Source: Ignelater luminosus
Taxonomy: Eukaryota > Arthropoda > Insecta > Coleoptera > Elateridae
Direction of reading: 5' to 3'
NCBI GenBank assembly: GCA_011009095.1
Contig: VTPC01003835.1
Span: 1-64,000 of the forward strand
DNA length: 64,000 nt
Below, in pieces: positions 55,701 to 63,897 of the stretch. The number at the start of each line of letters is the position of its first letter. Positions within the stretch are counted from its first letter, which is position 1. The notes under the pieces were generated by a model, which saw only the letters and a list, made by a program, of their open reading frames with translations, searched no databases and was not told the DNA's origin. Made by a program: the position numbers and the translations under genes.

Positions 55701-58700
55701 CTCGAACTATCCAAAATCCAAACACATATTGCTGTTCACAATCTTTTTACATCAAGGTAGGCTGTGATATATTCGTTTATGTTAAGGTTGACTATACAAG
55801 GCGCATAGAAAATGGCATTGGTTGGAGATAGTACATTGAAGTCGCCTGTACTGGAAACGGACGAATCGATATTAAAAACGAAGTGAGCGCATAGCAAGCG
55901 CTTGCTTATGCCGCTTATTTCGCTTCTATCTCACTTCCACTACAGGTATTCTCTCCAATCACTACAATTCCCTATGCGCCTAGTCGACTTGCACTTCCCT
56001 GTATAATTTCGGTACAAAAATATAAATCTTGTTGCCAGAATTTGTATAATTATTGCTCTATCGCTTAACGAAGAAGAGTGTGATGATCTTAAGACTTAGC
56101 ATTCTCATCACTGATTAACTTTAATCAAAGATTTATTTCTATAGATACAAGTCTTGTCGTAATTACATCAATGGAAATAAGCCTCTGATTAGTTAAAGTT
56201 AATCAAGGATAGAAATACCGGGCCGGTAGATGTTCTGGAAAAACTTCCTTTTCTTGACTAGGATGGATTGTGTTGATTGTTGATCGAGAATGTCGAGTCG
56301 GAGGAGAGGCTGCTGAATACTGAAGCGGTGTAGCAGCGATCGATAATGCGGTGGCGGCGCGCGACGTGTTTCGCGGATTCTCAGAGGCAGCACGGTTAGC
56401 GTTACGTCCGGAGCTTAGCCTGGGAGGCAGAACTGCAACCACCGATACTGCGTGCAAAAGTGGGCTTGGAACGTAAAGTTGGGGGCTGGAAGTTAAAGTG
56501 ATTGCAGGGTATTGTCCTGTGGTGGCTGTACTAGTTCTTCTTCTTCTTTTTCTTCGTCTTAGACTTTGATTGTGGTGGTTGACGGTGGTTTCAGTCACTT
56601 CACTGCGGACGCATGTAGTGAGAGCAAAGGAATCTTATTGTGGGACGTAGTGGAGGTGGTCAGCTATAAATAAAAAAAAAACTCGAGAAAGAAATTCTTG
56701 GCGTTATTGAGGAAGATCGTCGGGGGTGTTTTAATTTGCGTTTCAGCTTGATACTTGGAGAAGGATGTCGTATTCTGAGGATTTCTTTATTGTGGTCCAC
56801 CGCCCTGCTGACGTACAGTCTCTTAAGCTTTCCAGGTGCGTGTCTACAGACTCTACAGACGGCCTTTTTTCTGTCGGTGTCTAATTCTATATTCTACCTA
56901 CTATAGGGCAAAGGTTTTATGCAAGTGTAGGAGCAAAAGGCATTCTTCAGGAATAACTATTTTTGCAACTTTTCAGGTTTTATTTTGCACTTTACAAATT
57001 CTGTCAGTTATTTAATTGGCCAACATTGCTTTTTGGTGCAACAAATTATATTTCTTTAGCATTTCCAACTTTGTTATGGGCATCGTATACAACGTATTCT
57101 TGATTTAAAAGTGAGAAGTGCCAGTAGTTGAATGCAATAGGCCTCAAGTTACTAAATCTGATAAAAGTAGTAAGGCTATAAGTGTTCTTGCCTATCTTAG
57201 AAACTACAAACGATACTCATATTAGCTATACTGATTTTAGTCCAAAAGATACCTTTTTAACGCGATGCGTCGTTATCGAGTAAAATTAAATTACATTAAA
57301 GTCTTCTAAAGTAGTTTAAAATTTATTGTTTCTGAATTTTGTTAAGAATTCGAGATTTATATAAAATAATCATTACGTAAAAACTGGAAAGCACAAAATT
57401 TACAGCAACTGTTGCATATTAAAAAAAACAGTTGGATGCCTATTAGAAACACTACAATCGTATCAACTCCTAGGTTATGAAAATTTTCAACAAAAAATGT
57501 GTGTTCTTGGGTTCTAATAAGTAATAATAATAACAACATTCCGGATGCAAATATTTCTATATTTCCTTTAGAGATAAAAGAAGCTGAGACCAAGTTCTGT
57601 TACTCAATTTATGAAATAATTATGCAGATAACCGTCTGCGTTTTAAGTGGGAAACGAGCAGAATTGTTTTAGGTGGTTAATAATAAGAAACCACAACCGG
57701 ATTTATTTATTTTTTCATGTACTCAAGAAATTTTAAAACGTTTACATATACTTTTTTTATTTTTTGATTAATTATCTCAGGTACGAAACGTGCATACAAA
57801 TAGGCACAAGTAAGCTATACCGGCTCATCTAGAATACAATAGAAGTAGATAGTAAATGCCTATAATCAAAGTTGAATGCATCATCAACAGCATTCCTTAT
57901 GGATAAAACAAAAAACTATCTGAAAAACAATTAATATTACAAAATGTTTTTAACGCCAACACAAATAGTAAATAAAAAAAGAAGAAAGACAAGGATTTAT
58001 TAGCAGTTACAGTTTTTATTTTTTAATTAGTGAATAAAAAGTTTTATAGAAAAATCTTATTAATTATTATTGTCCTCAAAGATTTATTTGAATTCCATGT
58101 TTTTTAATAGTTAATAGAGTTGATTAGATAACTCAAATAATAATTGATACTGACTGTGAGTGAGCATTCGATATCATCTTGAAAAACTTATTACGCGATT
58201 AACATACTATAAGATTATAACATTCGTATAAACAAAAAACATCAAACAAAAGATATTTACTGTATATTTAAAATATGTAAAATATGAACGATCAATAAAA
58301 CGTTCTTCTCTTGTTCCTCTCTATATGAGATTCGTAAGAAAAACTGTCACGCTTTTTTCTTTATTTCTTCCAGGTCTTCAGCATCTACCCAACTTGTTCT
58401 TTACATTTCGGATCGCTCTTCTTGAACAAAAATCACCAGAAAAAGAAGGTAGGTTTCTCTTCCGCTCAAGCAAAAGATTTCAAAATTCTTTATGAGGAGC
58501 TTCTCACAATGTTTCTTTTTTAAAATTGAAATATTATTTTTGTATATTTTTCTTCCAAACATTTTAGTTCAGTATAGAAATATGATCGACTCATCCCACT
58601 TTCGATGCTCGTGATGCATGGATTATTTATCCCTGCTTATGGTGGAGACGTCAATAAAATTACTAAGTACTGGAAAGAACTGAATTTCTCGAAAAGAAAA

Positions 58701-59879
58701 AAGAACCCAAAAGATATTAAGTCTGTCCAATTGGTAAAGAACTACACTGGCTAAAATAACTGAATACATTGAACCGCACATTTTAAAATTCAAGCAATAT
58801 TCCCTGGCTTTTTAAACCAAAGCGACGTTACGTGCCAAACAACGCGATTTTGCCCACGCACTAAGGTTTAGCAAATGCAAAATAACCGCTATCTATGGAG
58901 CCTATAAAAATTAAAAAATCCGTTTTCAGTTTTTTTCTTGGTACAAAAAATAGGTAACTAGAAATCAAAATCTATTTTTATTTTTAATTTAATACAGGTA
59001 AGAGCAAAGCGGAAAACTGGCCGTTTGTCGCCCGTTAAAAAATAAAAAGAACCTCTAGAAACGGCCCTGGGTATTAATCAAAACTTTTTCTGAAATGACC
59101 AATATAATGAATTCTAATTTTTCTATTGAGTAATTTTACTGCAAATCAATTGAATTTTTAATTATAATTATAACATCGATCAATAGCAAACTATAAAACA
59201 CAATATTTTATGATAATATATTATTAGTGCAAAGCAATAATCTGTCAAAACACTCAAATTGTAACAATACAAAGTGGATTTTAATTTACAACAAGCTTAT
59301 CTTTGCGCATTAATTGCCAATTCCTACGTAAGGTACGTAAACGAAAACAAAACAAAACAATAAAGTAGAAACATTGAAATTTAATCAGTTTTTTAAAAAT
59401 ACTCCTCAATGGAGAAATTGCAGTTTCTACAATATTATTAATAATGTTAACCAAATTAACAAATCCGGCCCTGACAGTGAACTTTCAAACATTTTTAATA
59501 CAGAGAGATTGTAGGTTTTGCAGCATTCTCTGTCGAGGTCACATTAAAATCGTAAGCGCAAACCAAACTCTTTTTTCATATTATGAAGCACACATTATAA
59601 TATATGTGACTGATTAAATTTTGTGTAAAAGTGGTATAGAAATAAATGTATCTACATTGCAAATATATAAAACTTTCTAAATAGTATCTGCTTAATATGT
59701 TCCGTATGCTAATTTGCAAATTTTATAAATTATAGTAGGCTAGAATATTTAAACAAAACATTAATTTAGAAAAAATGCCCACGTACCTGTATATTACCCA
59801 TAGTCTGAAAGGCGGTAAAAACGAACATAAAACCGAATCCCAAAAGGATTACATTTATGAAGTTTTTGTCGACTGCCAT
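19760..59879 (-). CDS. MFSD11: UNC93-like transporter MFSD11, complete, seven exons
   Basis: Major-facilitator-fold membrane protein of the UNC93-like group; its substrate is not established. Coding exons on the minus strand: 59787-59879, 25863-26032, 25625-25801, 20677-20939, 20393-20518, 20030-20334 and 19760-19969. All joints are GT-AG, the phases (0, 2, 2, 1, 1, 0) agree, and the product is 447 residues, against about 449 in vertebrate MFSD11. Landmarks: LLGFGFMFVFTAFQTMGNI (TM1, residues about 12-30), GDGYTSLAIVYAVFAVLNWL, IWTGQGNYLTLNSN, RNSGIFWAMLQ, the LSFFSGVY block, LVGLSGIMIGLGEVLG, KWGRDPVV, and LGFGDACFNTQIYSMLGG. A hydrophilic Ser/Asn/Glu tail follows the last membrane span. Introns 2, 4, 5 and 6 are 58-158 bp, intron 3 is 4.7 kb and intron 1 is 33.75 kb. 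No stops or shifts in the exons. Confidence 0.93.
20940..25624. other. MFSD11 intron 3
   Basis: AT-rich intron with no identified gene. Two GC-richer patches, near 22264-22330 and 25436-25470, are related to each other in inverted orientation (TTCGCTTCG core). Short minus-strand frames at 22430-22657, 23577-23774 and 24719-24958 show no recognised domain. Confidence 0.5.
26033..28125. other. MFSD11 intron 1, 3'-proximal part
   Basis: Intron sequence next to exon 2, with an (AAAT)n microsatellite at 26224-26246. A slightly coding-like minus-strand stretch at about 27860-28080 has no recognised homologue. Nothing else is seen. Confidence 0.45.
28126..30170 (-). mobile_element. Decayed LINE with RT and 3' end (RTE-like endonuclease/RT type)
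   Basis: Minus-strand retrotransposon inside MFSD11 intron 1. In coding order: a pre-RT linker in overlapping frames at 29407-30095 (KWWNEEFRKEVCLKKKIWK, EAVAQLKTGKAQGHGIGSD); an RT core broken by shifts (TRNGLRQGGVISPRLF followed by MDDTIK, about 28920-29020); and a C-terminal block IYQPLLIYGCKTWVLSDRIK near 28580, then ELGWWGHLQRVEESRP and RGRPQQTWDKTIAKILSRKN near 28230-28290. The 3' end near 28126-28150 has a short hairpin (CCCTACACCACTATGGTG) followed by TA-rich sequence. No N-terminal endonuclease was found, so the copy is 5'-truncated. Many stops; inactive. Clade assignment is tentative. Confidence 0.8.
30180..30312 (-). mobile_element. tRNA-derived SINE-like head
   Basis: On the minus strand, 30312-30250 reads as a tRNA-like module: an A-box-like GGCTCTGATGGTTATAC and, about 30 bases on, a B-box-like GCGGGTTCTATTTCC. 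About 70 bp of non-tRNA body follows down to 30180, directly beside the 5' side of the LINE at 28126-30170 and in the same orientation. It could be an independent SINE insertion. It is not a functional tRNA, since no cloverleaf could be completed. Confidence 0.5.
30313..32689. other. MFSD11 intron 1, no feature seen
   Basis: AT-rich sequence with only short chance frames (for example 30908-31111). I see nothing I can name. Confidence 0.45.
32690..33956 (+). mobile_element. THAP-carrying DNA transposon, P-like, short internal-deletion form
   Basis: A 1267-bp element bounded by a perfect 8-bp direct duplication, GCTAACGC, at 32682-32689 and 33957-33964. Its 23-bp ends (32690-32712 and 33934-33956) are inverted repeats identical except for the outermost base, containing AGAGATATGGTAGGGG. 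Weaker colinear inverted similarity continues about 200 bp inward. The only coding content is a two-exon THAP-domain protein (33071-33396). P elements have an N-terminal THAP domain and make 8-bp duplications, so a P-superfamily origin fits best. hAT elements also make 8-bp duplications and some hAT-derived genes carry THAP, but this site lacks the usual hAT T/A positions. No catalytic region remains between 33397 and 33933, so it cannot move on its own. It sits in MFSD11 intron 1. Confidence 0.8.
33071..33396 (+). CDS. THAP DNA-binding domain protein, 80 residues
   Basis: Exons 33071-33135 and 33219-33396 join across an 83-bp GT-AG intron (GTAAGT donor, TTTGTAG acceptor) in phase 2 to give 80 residues. 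The product is little more than one THAP zinc finger: C6-x2-C9, C51-x2-H54, with the conserved HEFPKD (Pro24), Trp33 and CSKHF blocks in place and the stop shortly after the domain. THAP domains bind specific DNA; in P elements this domain recognises sites near the element's own ends. The start AAAATGG is a good context. It lies wholly inside the 1267-bp transposon, so its likely role, if expressed, is to occupy transposase sites as truncated P proteins do. That role is inference. A host THAP gene is less likely given the flanking ends. Confidence 0.75.
33957..35105. other. MFSD11 intron 1, no gene
   Basis: Starts with the 8-bp target duplication of the THAP element and continues as AT-rich sequence. 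Short plus-strand frames at 34514-34714 and 34807-35046 are hydrophobic by T-richness and show no domain. Confidence 0.45.
35106..35227. repeat. Degenerate 24-25 bp minisatellite, about five units
   Basis: Five units of the type ATCTTAATAACCATACACATAA repeat head to tail, with increasing divergence to the right. Confidence 0.8.
35530..36416 (+). repeat. Complex degenerate repeat region with coding-like frames
   Basis: Several motifs recur in the same order at irregular spacing. AGACTTCAATTATTT-type sequence occurs near 35785, 36003 and 36157. A GAGGTTCCGAAACC to CAACTGCCACCATGTTTAG block near 35846-35888 recurs, diverged, at 36200-36245. The translation shows internal repetition too, NPFLGFHVRCTSL (35518 frame) against NPLQGFNFECASL. 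Frames of 81-89 codons break off and resume. It could be a decayed gene with internal repeats or an ordinary satellite; no homologue was recognised. Confidence 0.5.
36417..39569. other. MFSD11 intron 1, no feature seen
   Basis: AT-rich sequence with only short frames. I see no domain or inverted-repeat structure here. Confidence 0.4.
39570..40370 (-). other. GC-richer segment of unknown origin, possible decayed coding sequence
   Basis: Base composition changes sharply here, especially 39900-40240. One minus-strand frame is unusually open, with a few scattered stops, and reads for example MAGPVPINMNEEQILPHSRN and later FLTDISHLRNDWDYQSG. A plus-strand 100-codon frame (39910-40212) covers the same DNA. 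I do not recognise either translation. It may be a decayed retrocopy or part of an unknown transposon. Confidence 0.3.
40371..41260. other. MFSD11 intron 1, no feature seen
   Basis: Unremarkable AT-rich sequence with no gene. Confidence 0.4.
41261..41556 (+). mobile_element. Possible Tc1/mariner-type left end running into the gap
   Basis: A TA is followed by CAGTGTGTCCGAAAAGTATG, which has the look of a Tc1/mariner terminal repeat. The rest of the putative element is hidden by the N run, and no matching right end was found in the first few kb after it. Confidence 0.35.
41557..41956. other. Assembly gap of 400 N
   Basis: Run of exactly 400 N; any frame crossing it is an artefact. The round length suggests a nominal gap size. 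Confidence 1.
41957..43967. other. MFSD11 intron 1, no feature seen
   Basis: No gene or clear repeat after the gap. The 83-codon frame at 42922-43173 has no domain. Confidence 0.4.
43968..44018 (-). mobile_element. Short Tc1/mariner transposase fragment
   Basis: The minus strand reads NQFYQIWFQQDGVPAYN, matching the WFQQDGAPAH block that carries the second catalytic Asp of many IS630/Tc1/mariner transposases. Flanking sequence is too decayed to extend the match. Confidence 0.5.
44019..45660. other. MFSD11 intron 1, no feature seen
   Basis: No recognisable gene. The 101-codon plus frame at 44493-44798 has no domain. Confidence 0.4.
45661..46440. repeat. Degenerate higher-order tandem repeat
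   Basis: A short motif of the type TCAATGGAGGGTAAAGCCCGAC recurs near 45770, 45828, 45909, 46125, 46218 and 46316, often followed by a hairpin-like GCCACCAGAGGTGGCC (45860 and, altered, 46250). A larger unit of about 355-390 bp, including TCAAACTTAGATTTCTGC-type sequence (45705 and 46060), is also repeated about twice. Identity is moderate. Confidence 0.65.
46441..49877. other. MFSD11 intron 1, no feature seen
   Basis: AT-rich sequence with only short frames on both strands; nothing I can name. It ends at the TA target site of the mariner element. Confidence 0.4.
49878..51171 (+). mobile_element. Complete mariner element, irritans-like
   Basis: A 1294-bp element with perfect 33-bp inverted ends (49878-49910 and 51139-51171), beginning ACACATGGGCTGAAAAGTCC, flanked by TA target duplications (49876-49877 and 51172-51173). 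It contains one uninterrupted transposase gene on the plus strand. Size, TIR length and TA target are those of mariner. With no TIR difference and no stop or shift it looks recently inserted. Its codons and GC content stand out from the AT-rich surroundings. Confidence 0.97.
50057..51106 (+). CDS. Mariner transposase, intact, 349 residues
   Basis: Cut-and-paste transposase acting in the nucleus on the element's own ends. The N-terminal half holds two helix-turn-helix modules (about residues 1-110), with the linker WVPRLLT at 119-125 in place of the usual WVPHEL. The catalytic triad is complete: Asp158 (VTMDETW), Asp252 (FHQDNAPCH) and Asp287 (YSPDLAPSDYWLF). The 34 residues between the last two make it DD34D, the mariner hallmark. 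Length fits the 345-350 norm. An in-frame ATG at 50009 would add 16 residues foreign to the family, so ATG 50057 (MDQKQFRVLI) is preferred. Sequence blocks are closest to the irritans/Himar-type group as I remember them. All key residues are present, so activity is possible, though untested. Confidence 0.95.
   Translation: MDQKQFRVLILHCFLMGKNTVQAKQWLEKCYGDSAPSETTIKRWFADFKRGRRDTDDAERSGRPNEAVTPENIKKIHKIVLNDRKVKLRELADIVKISKERVGVILHEHLTMKKLCSKWVPRLLTVYQKQERIDVSEQCLAMFKRNKPEFLCRYVTMDETWIHHFTPESKRSSSEWTATGEPRPKRPKAQQSAGKVMASVFWNVHGVIFIDYREKGNTINSEYYIALLERLKAEIAKKRPHMAKKKILFHQDNAPCHKSIKTMAKLHELNFEFLPHPPYSPDLAPSDYWLFADLKKMLAGKKFRSNEEVIAETESYFEAKDKSFYKSGIEMLERRWNDCVVLDGNYVDE
51282..53326. repeat. Diverged direct repeats flanking a LINE fragment
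   Basis: Sequence at 51282-51735 reappears, diverged and shorter, at 53031-53326. Shared anchors are GTGCAAG..TTAGTTG.TGAATA, AAACAATATTCGATTAAAG against GACAATATTTGATTGAAG, and AACATATTAAAGCAAATAGCACCTACCTGA against a close copy near 53170. The LINE fragment lies between them. Similarity is modest, so this is a tentative call. Confidence 0.45.
51885..53000 (-). mobile_element. LINE fragment with internal RT deletion (RTE-like)
   Basis: Minus-strand retrotransposon sequence. Coding order: a pre-RT segment (ELNKLIRRSIKENKHDK, EVIERNQSMKILRSNLDK at 52645-52850); the RT entry block ITSALKEMKNNKAPGKHNIT and LLKEG at 52420-52560; then, without the RT core, IKLSWAAFGKLGDKLKNKK and RVLPVMTYGFQTRTMTEK at about 52260-52390; then KWQYAGPNARQTDNWWNTQI and RGRSQMRWEDDIKRHVG at 51918-52103. 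The fingers/palm catalytic part is missing between about 52390 and 52420. Stops are common. It differs from the LINE at 28126-30170, so the window holds two LINE families. Confidence 0.8.
53327..55786. other. MFSD11 intron 1, no feature seen
   Basis: AT-rich sequence with no gene. The 65-codon frame at 54109-54306 is Lys/Asn-rich by composition and has no domain. Confidence 0.4.
55787..55988. mobile_element. Foldback MITE candidate, about 200 bp
   Basis: The two halves are imperfect inverted copies of each other: GTTGACTA..GGCGCATAG at the left pairs with CTATGCGCCTAGTCGAC at the right, TTGGTTGGAGA pairs with TCTCCAATCAC, and the centre is the palindrome GCAAGCGCTTGC. GC content is above its surroundings. 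Target duplication and superfamily are unclear. Confidence 0.6.
56111..56206. repeat. Short inverted-repeat element, 96 bp
   Basis: CTGATTAACTTTAATCAA at the left is related to CTGATTAGTTAAAGTTAATC at the right in inverted sense, and each end is itself nearly palindromic. It may be a tiny MITE. Confidence 0.4.
56207..56660 (-). other. GC-rich segment with a 131-codon frame
   Basis: A sharply GC-richer and CpG-containing stretch in an AT-rich intron. The minus strand is open from 56598 to 56203, giving a Ser/Thr/Pro/Arg-rich protein (start MTETTVNHHNQSLRRRKRRR) with no recognised domain. A second minus frame overlaps it. It could be a 5' exon or promoter of an unannotated nested gene, or chance openness caused by GC content. 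Confidence 0.3.
56661..59786. other. MFSD11 intron 1, 5'-proximal part
   Basis: AT-rich intron from just inside the exon 1 donor (GTACGTGGG, minus strand). No gene or clear element was recognised. Confidence 0.45.
59787..59879 (-). CDS. MFSD11: MFSD11 exon 1 (first 31 residues)
   Basis: This 93-bp exon starts with ATG at 59879 and encodes MAVDKNFINVILLGFGF and the rest of TM1 to TMGNIQ, ending at a GTACGT donor. It continues exactly in phase into exon 2 at 26032 (KTLLESIKKDDD). The FTAFQT.GN motif is the conserved start of MFSD11. It is assigned despite the 33.75-kb distance because sequence, strand and phase all fit and no nearer first exon was seen. Confidence 0.9.
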
Positions 59880-60556
59880 TTTTTACGTAAATAAAAAATA
59901 TAATTTAAGAGAAAAAAATCTAAAACACGTTCACTTTACCGTTTTCTCAGGTGCTATAACACACCTTCTTATGTTTTACGAATGACTGATTTAAAATAAA
60001 AACAGCGCTCGGTTTTATACTTTCAATTTTTGATCGTGCCGACGCCAAGCGGAGAACGTGTGAAATAAAAGTGATAAGAAATTGATAATTGGTTTCAATT
60101 CTGTATAAGTTTTAGTTTGTATGACAAATGAACATTATGAATGATAATTTGACACCCAGGTTGATTGCAGTTTGGGAGTGGGATTTGATCGTGTTTAGTA
60201 TCCAGTGTAGTTTTTTATAGTTTTATTTTTCGAATTTTTAAAACGTGAATTTTATTATAAACGACTGAATTAGTAGTGCATAGTTAAAACAAAAGTATTT
60301 TTTAAATCGAACTAGTGTTTAATTAAAATGGAAAGTGAGAGCTTGCCCTCTCTGTCTATCTTGAATGATCTCATCGTTAAAAAGTGACAGTTGACAAATT
60401 ATTATCAAAAAATTAATATTGCTCCGGAGGTGATAATTATCAATAAACGCATTATACTTTCATACATTTTATAATCATGAATTAAACTAAACCACTTCGA
60501 TGCTAAGCGTCGTAAAGATTTCTTCGATTGAAAGTGAGGTTAATGTTTTATGAAGT
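59880..60556. promoter_or_regulatory. Bidirectional promoter region, MFSD11 and RhoGAP92B-like
   Basis: The two start codons point away from each other across 677 bp, so both promoters and 5' UTRs must lie here unless non-coding first exons exist. A GC-richer patch near 60030-60060 (GCCGACGCCAAGCGGAGAACG) is a plausible core region. No TATA box can be assigned with confidence. Confidence 0.55.
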
Positions 60557-61701
60557 ATGAAGAAACAATTTTTTCGTGTCAAGCAGCTTGCTGATCAAAC
60601 ATTTCTAAAGTAAGTAGAAAAAAGCTTTTGTAAACAACTTAAAGCTGATAATGTTATCAAACCTACCTGATTAATAGAAATTTATAGGATATTTTTAAGT
60701 TCAAGGAAAATTTTTGTCGACCAACCATTTTTATCATGTATTCTTACTCATATTTACTGTTTTTTTGATAATACTTTTCTACTCCACCCTGATTGATATT
60801 TTTCCATATTTACAGAAAGATCATATGATTGTCAAGTCACTCATATGTCATTATGATTGATAAACATCTAATATTTTGTGATAAACAGAAGAATTTAAAA
60901 CATCCTGTCTCTATTAGTGCACCACATTTATTGGCACTTACTTTATTACAAGAAGCAATTTTTCAGTATATTTTAATAACTTAATGGGTATCAGTATTGT
61001 CAATGAACGTTTATCATCATCATATTAAGCTTTCGTGTGTGACCTTAGAATATTAACACACCATCCAGATATGTTACAGACAAGTATCTCTGCTACAAGC
61101 AGATGATAAGAAATTAGTCTTAATGCAAAATATTAAATTATGTTTATGGTTTATAAGATGCATGCGGTAGAGTTTTTACACTTGCGATATATAAGATATT
61201 ATTATTCATTTATTTTTAGAGCTGACAAAAGTGATGTACTAAACCACAAAGAATTACAAATTGCTGATCACAAAGTAGAGTACTTACGTAGTACTCTAAA
61301 TAATATAAGTAAACGTCTTCCATCCAATCAAGGTTCGGAAGGCAATGTTGATAAACGTATGGTGAGTTTAATTTAGTTTGAAACAACAAAATATGAATTT
61401 AACACTTTATTGACATATTTAGAAAAAATTTACCGAATATCAACTAGGACAAACATTACAAGAGCAAAGTCAACGAAATGTGGACAGCGAATGTAAATTA
61501 TTGCAGTCTATACTTAGGGAATGTGCACATGTTGAACTGGAACTTGCCAAAGAACAAGCAGATCATGAGGTGAAGGTGGAACAGATGGTCAGCGCACCCT
61601 TACAGAATGTCATTGAAAATGACTTGCCTAATATTCTTAAGCACAAACGTAACCTTAATAAATACATCTTAGATAAGGATTCGGCTAGCAATAGATACCA
61701 T
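60557..61701 (+). CDS. RhoGAP92B: BAR-domain RhoGAP, ARHGAP17/44 family, N-terminal part (exons 1-3, partial)
   Basis: Family members combine an N-terminal membrane-binding BAR domain with a RhoGAP domain that stimulates GTP hydrolysis by Rac/Cdc42-type GTPases, at membranes and junctions. Exons 60557-60609, 61220-61361 and 61423-61701 join across 610-bp and 61-bp GT-AG introns in phases 2 and 0, giving 158 residues. The start MKKQFFRVKQLADQTFLK and following ADKSDVL are the signature N terminus of this family. Later blocks are KRLPSNQG, DKRMKK, LLQSILRECAHVELELAKEQ and LPNILKHKRNLNKYILDKDS, all within the BAR helices. Exon 3 ends at a GTAAGT donor after RYH. The rest of the BAR domain and the RhoGAP domain lie beyond the right edge. 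Divergent neighbour is MFSD11. Confidence 0.92.
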
Positions 61702-63292
61702 GTAAGTAATTTTTGTTGTTATTTGTGTCATTGTTTAATTGACCTGAACAAACTTGAATTCCTTGATGTTTATATAGTATACAAGTAAAAATTAAATTTG
61801 TAGTAACAATTTGAAATTTTTTTAAGGAATATGTTTGGAATTTGATGATATTTGCATTTTATTGTCAAATTATTGTGATGGTTGCCTGTAAACTAGTAAC
61901 CTAGGCAACCTATTTGTCAAAGTGACAATAATAATTTTGAAGGTTAATTTACTGTCATCTATGAGTTTAATTTTTATATAAAACAAAAGAATTCTAATAA
62001 TTCAGTTGTCACTGATTTAAATTGGAAAAATTTTAAATAATGATTGCCATGAATGCAGTTTAATTAAAATTAATAATTTGTGGTTTATAGCAAAATTCTA
62101 TGAAATAAGAGTTCAAAAAAGATAAAATTTAAAACTATTGTTGAAAAAACTACATAATTGATCTTAGGCTATTATTATTACTAATGTTTATTATGATATT
62201 TTGCTATCAGTGGATAAACCACAAAATGATTAATTACAAGCATATAAATAAAGCTTTATATACAGCTAGCAGCAAAAAACAGAGTTCTTCCTTCTAATAA
62301 TATGTTCATGTTGATAAAGATTTATGAATTAGATAAAGGGTCTTCCTGTTATAAATCAATTATTATTAAAGTTTATAGAATTGCAATATTAAAACTTAAA
62401 ATATTCTACATAAAGTCTAAAACAACCATAAACATATTTATGCAGTTAATAATTAACATGTTCTGTGCTTAAAGAAAAAATGATGTTTGATTAAGTTTTT
62501 TTTAATTATTTTTGCAAAATGTAAATATTGTCTTTGACATTTTACAAAGATCATTTTTTGCACAATTATGTAACAGTTGCTAACTAACAATCAAGAACTA
62601 TCATTGTGAATGACATCATAATAGTATGTATTCATTTAAAATATGCGTAACACAAGTGCTCATATCGAACAGGAAACTAAATATTATAACATCATTGTTG
62701 AATGAGATTGTGACTGTCAAATATTCAAGACTCCCGTGCTAGTGCTTTATTTATCTATCCATTACTATTATTTTAGGTGCATTCATTTAAATTAAATAAT
62801 TACAAAGTGAATCTTATTAAATTCTATTTTAGTTAACCTTTTTTGACATTCTTTAGTATTTTGTATATTGTTGTCTCATCTTTTTTAATTCAATTTTTAG
62901 AGCCTAATTTTGGCTTAAAGTGTGTGCTCCTAGTACTAATAAAGAATTTGTGGCTGTTTTTCTCTTTAATTTCAATTTCAAATTGCTTATTTCAAAAAAT
63001 TGAGAATTTACACTGATGATGTTAAAAATATCATTGTCTATTTCCCACAGAAGATTTCAACCAATAAAAAGGCTTGGATATTTGAATTTTAATTTTGTAG
63101 CTAGAATTATACTACTGCAAATTATTGATGATTTTGCTAACAGCAACTGGTCTTTAATGATTTTTTTGTTTCTTGAGATTTATTTTGTTTGGAAGTATTT
63201 TGTTGCAAATTTTCTTTGGGAAATAGCCTGACCAAATATCCCTAGTGCATGCCAAATTACATGTGATTTGAATTTTTATCGCATTTATGTTT

Positions 63293-63410
63293 GGTTGCAC
63301 AAAGTAGAATTAGTTGAATGTAGATTTAAAATTATCCAATTAAATATCCAACCAGATTGGCTAGTCCTGTGATTAACTTGATCATTTGTTTAACTCAGCT
63401 TTGTGCAACT
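63293..63410. mobile_element. Small MITE candidate
   Basis: Inverted ends GGTTGCACAAAG (63293) and CTTTGTGCAACT (63399) bracket about 118 bp, with further partial pairing of the next TAGAATTAG/CTGAGTTAA bases. No transposase is present. Confidence 0.5.
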
Positions 63411-63897
63411 AGGCCTTAATGTAACATTCAATCATGTCATGCCTTTATGGGGTTTTTGGAATTTTTTTTCGTTGAATTTTAATAAACAAAACATTTTTAG
63501 ACAGCTCAGAATGTCTAGTTTCCGTTCCAAGTAGTTTTACATGAGTTCCAGATCTTCCCGATTTCTTAGAATTTTTTTCACTTTTGAGGCAAATTTTTGG
63601 GAGTCCAATATGTCACCATATCAAATTACGTCATCATAAAAAGATCCGATCTTTTGGTTACACTCTCATTAATCACTTGAACAAGACATGTTCCAGTGGT
63701 ATTATCTTTACCCAAGTCCATTAAGTTTTAACGAAAAATTTTACCTCATCCCAAAATGTCCGAAACGTCAAACAATCCTACACTTAATAAGGCGAATCCT
63801 GTAAGCCCCAACAGCTGACAGCCTATTTAAAAGCCATTGTTTTTACATTTACTTGTCTAGAACACTTTTGGAATGCGAATGCAGCATACACTATATA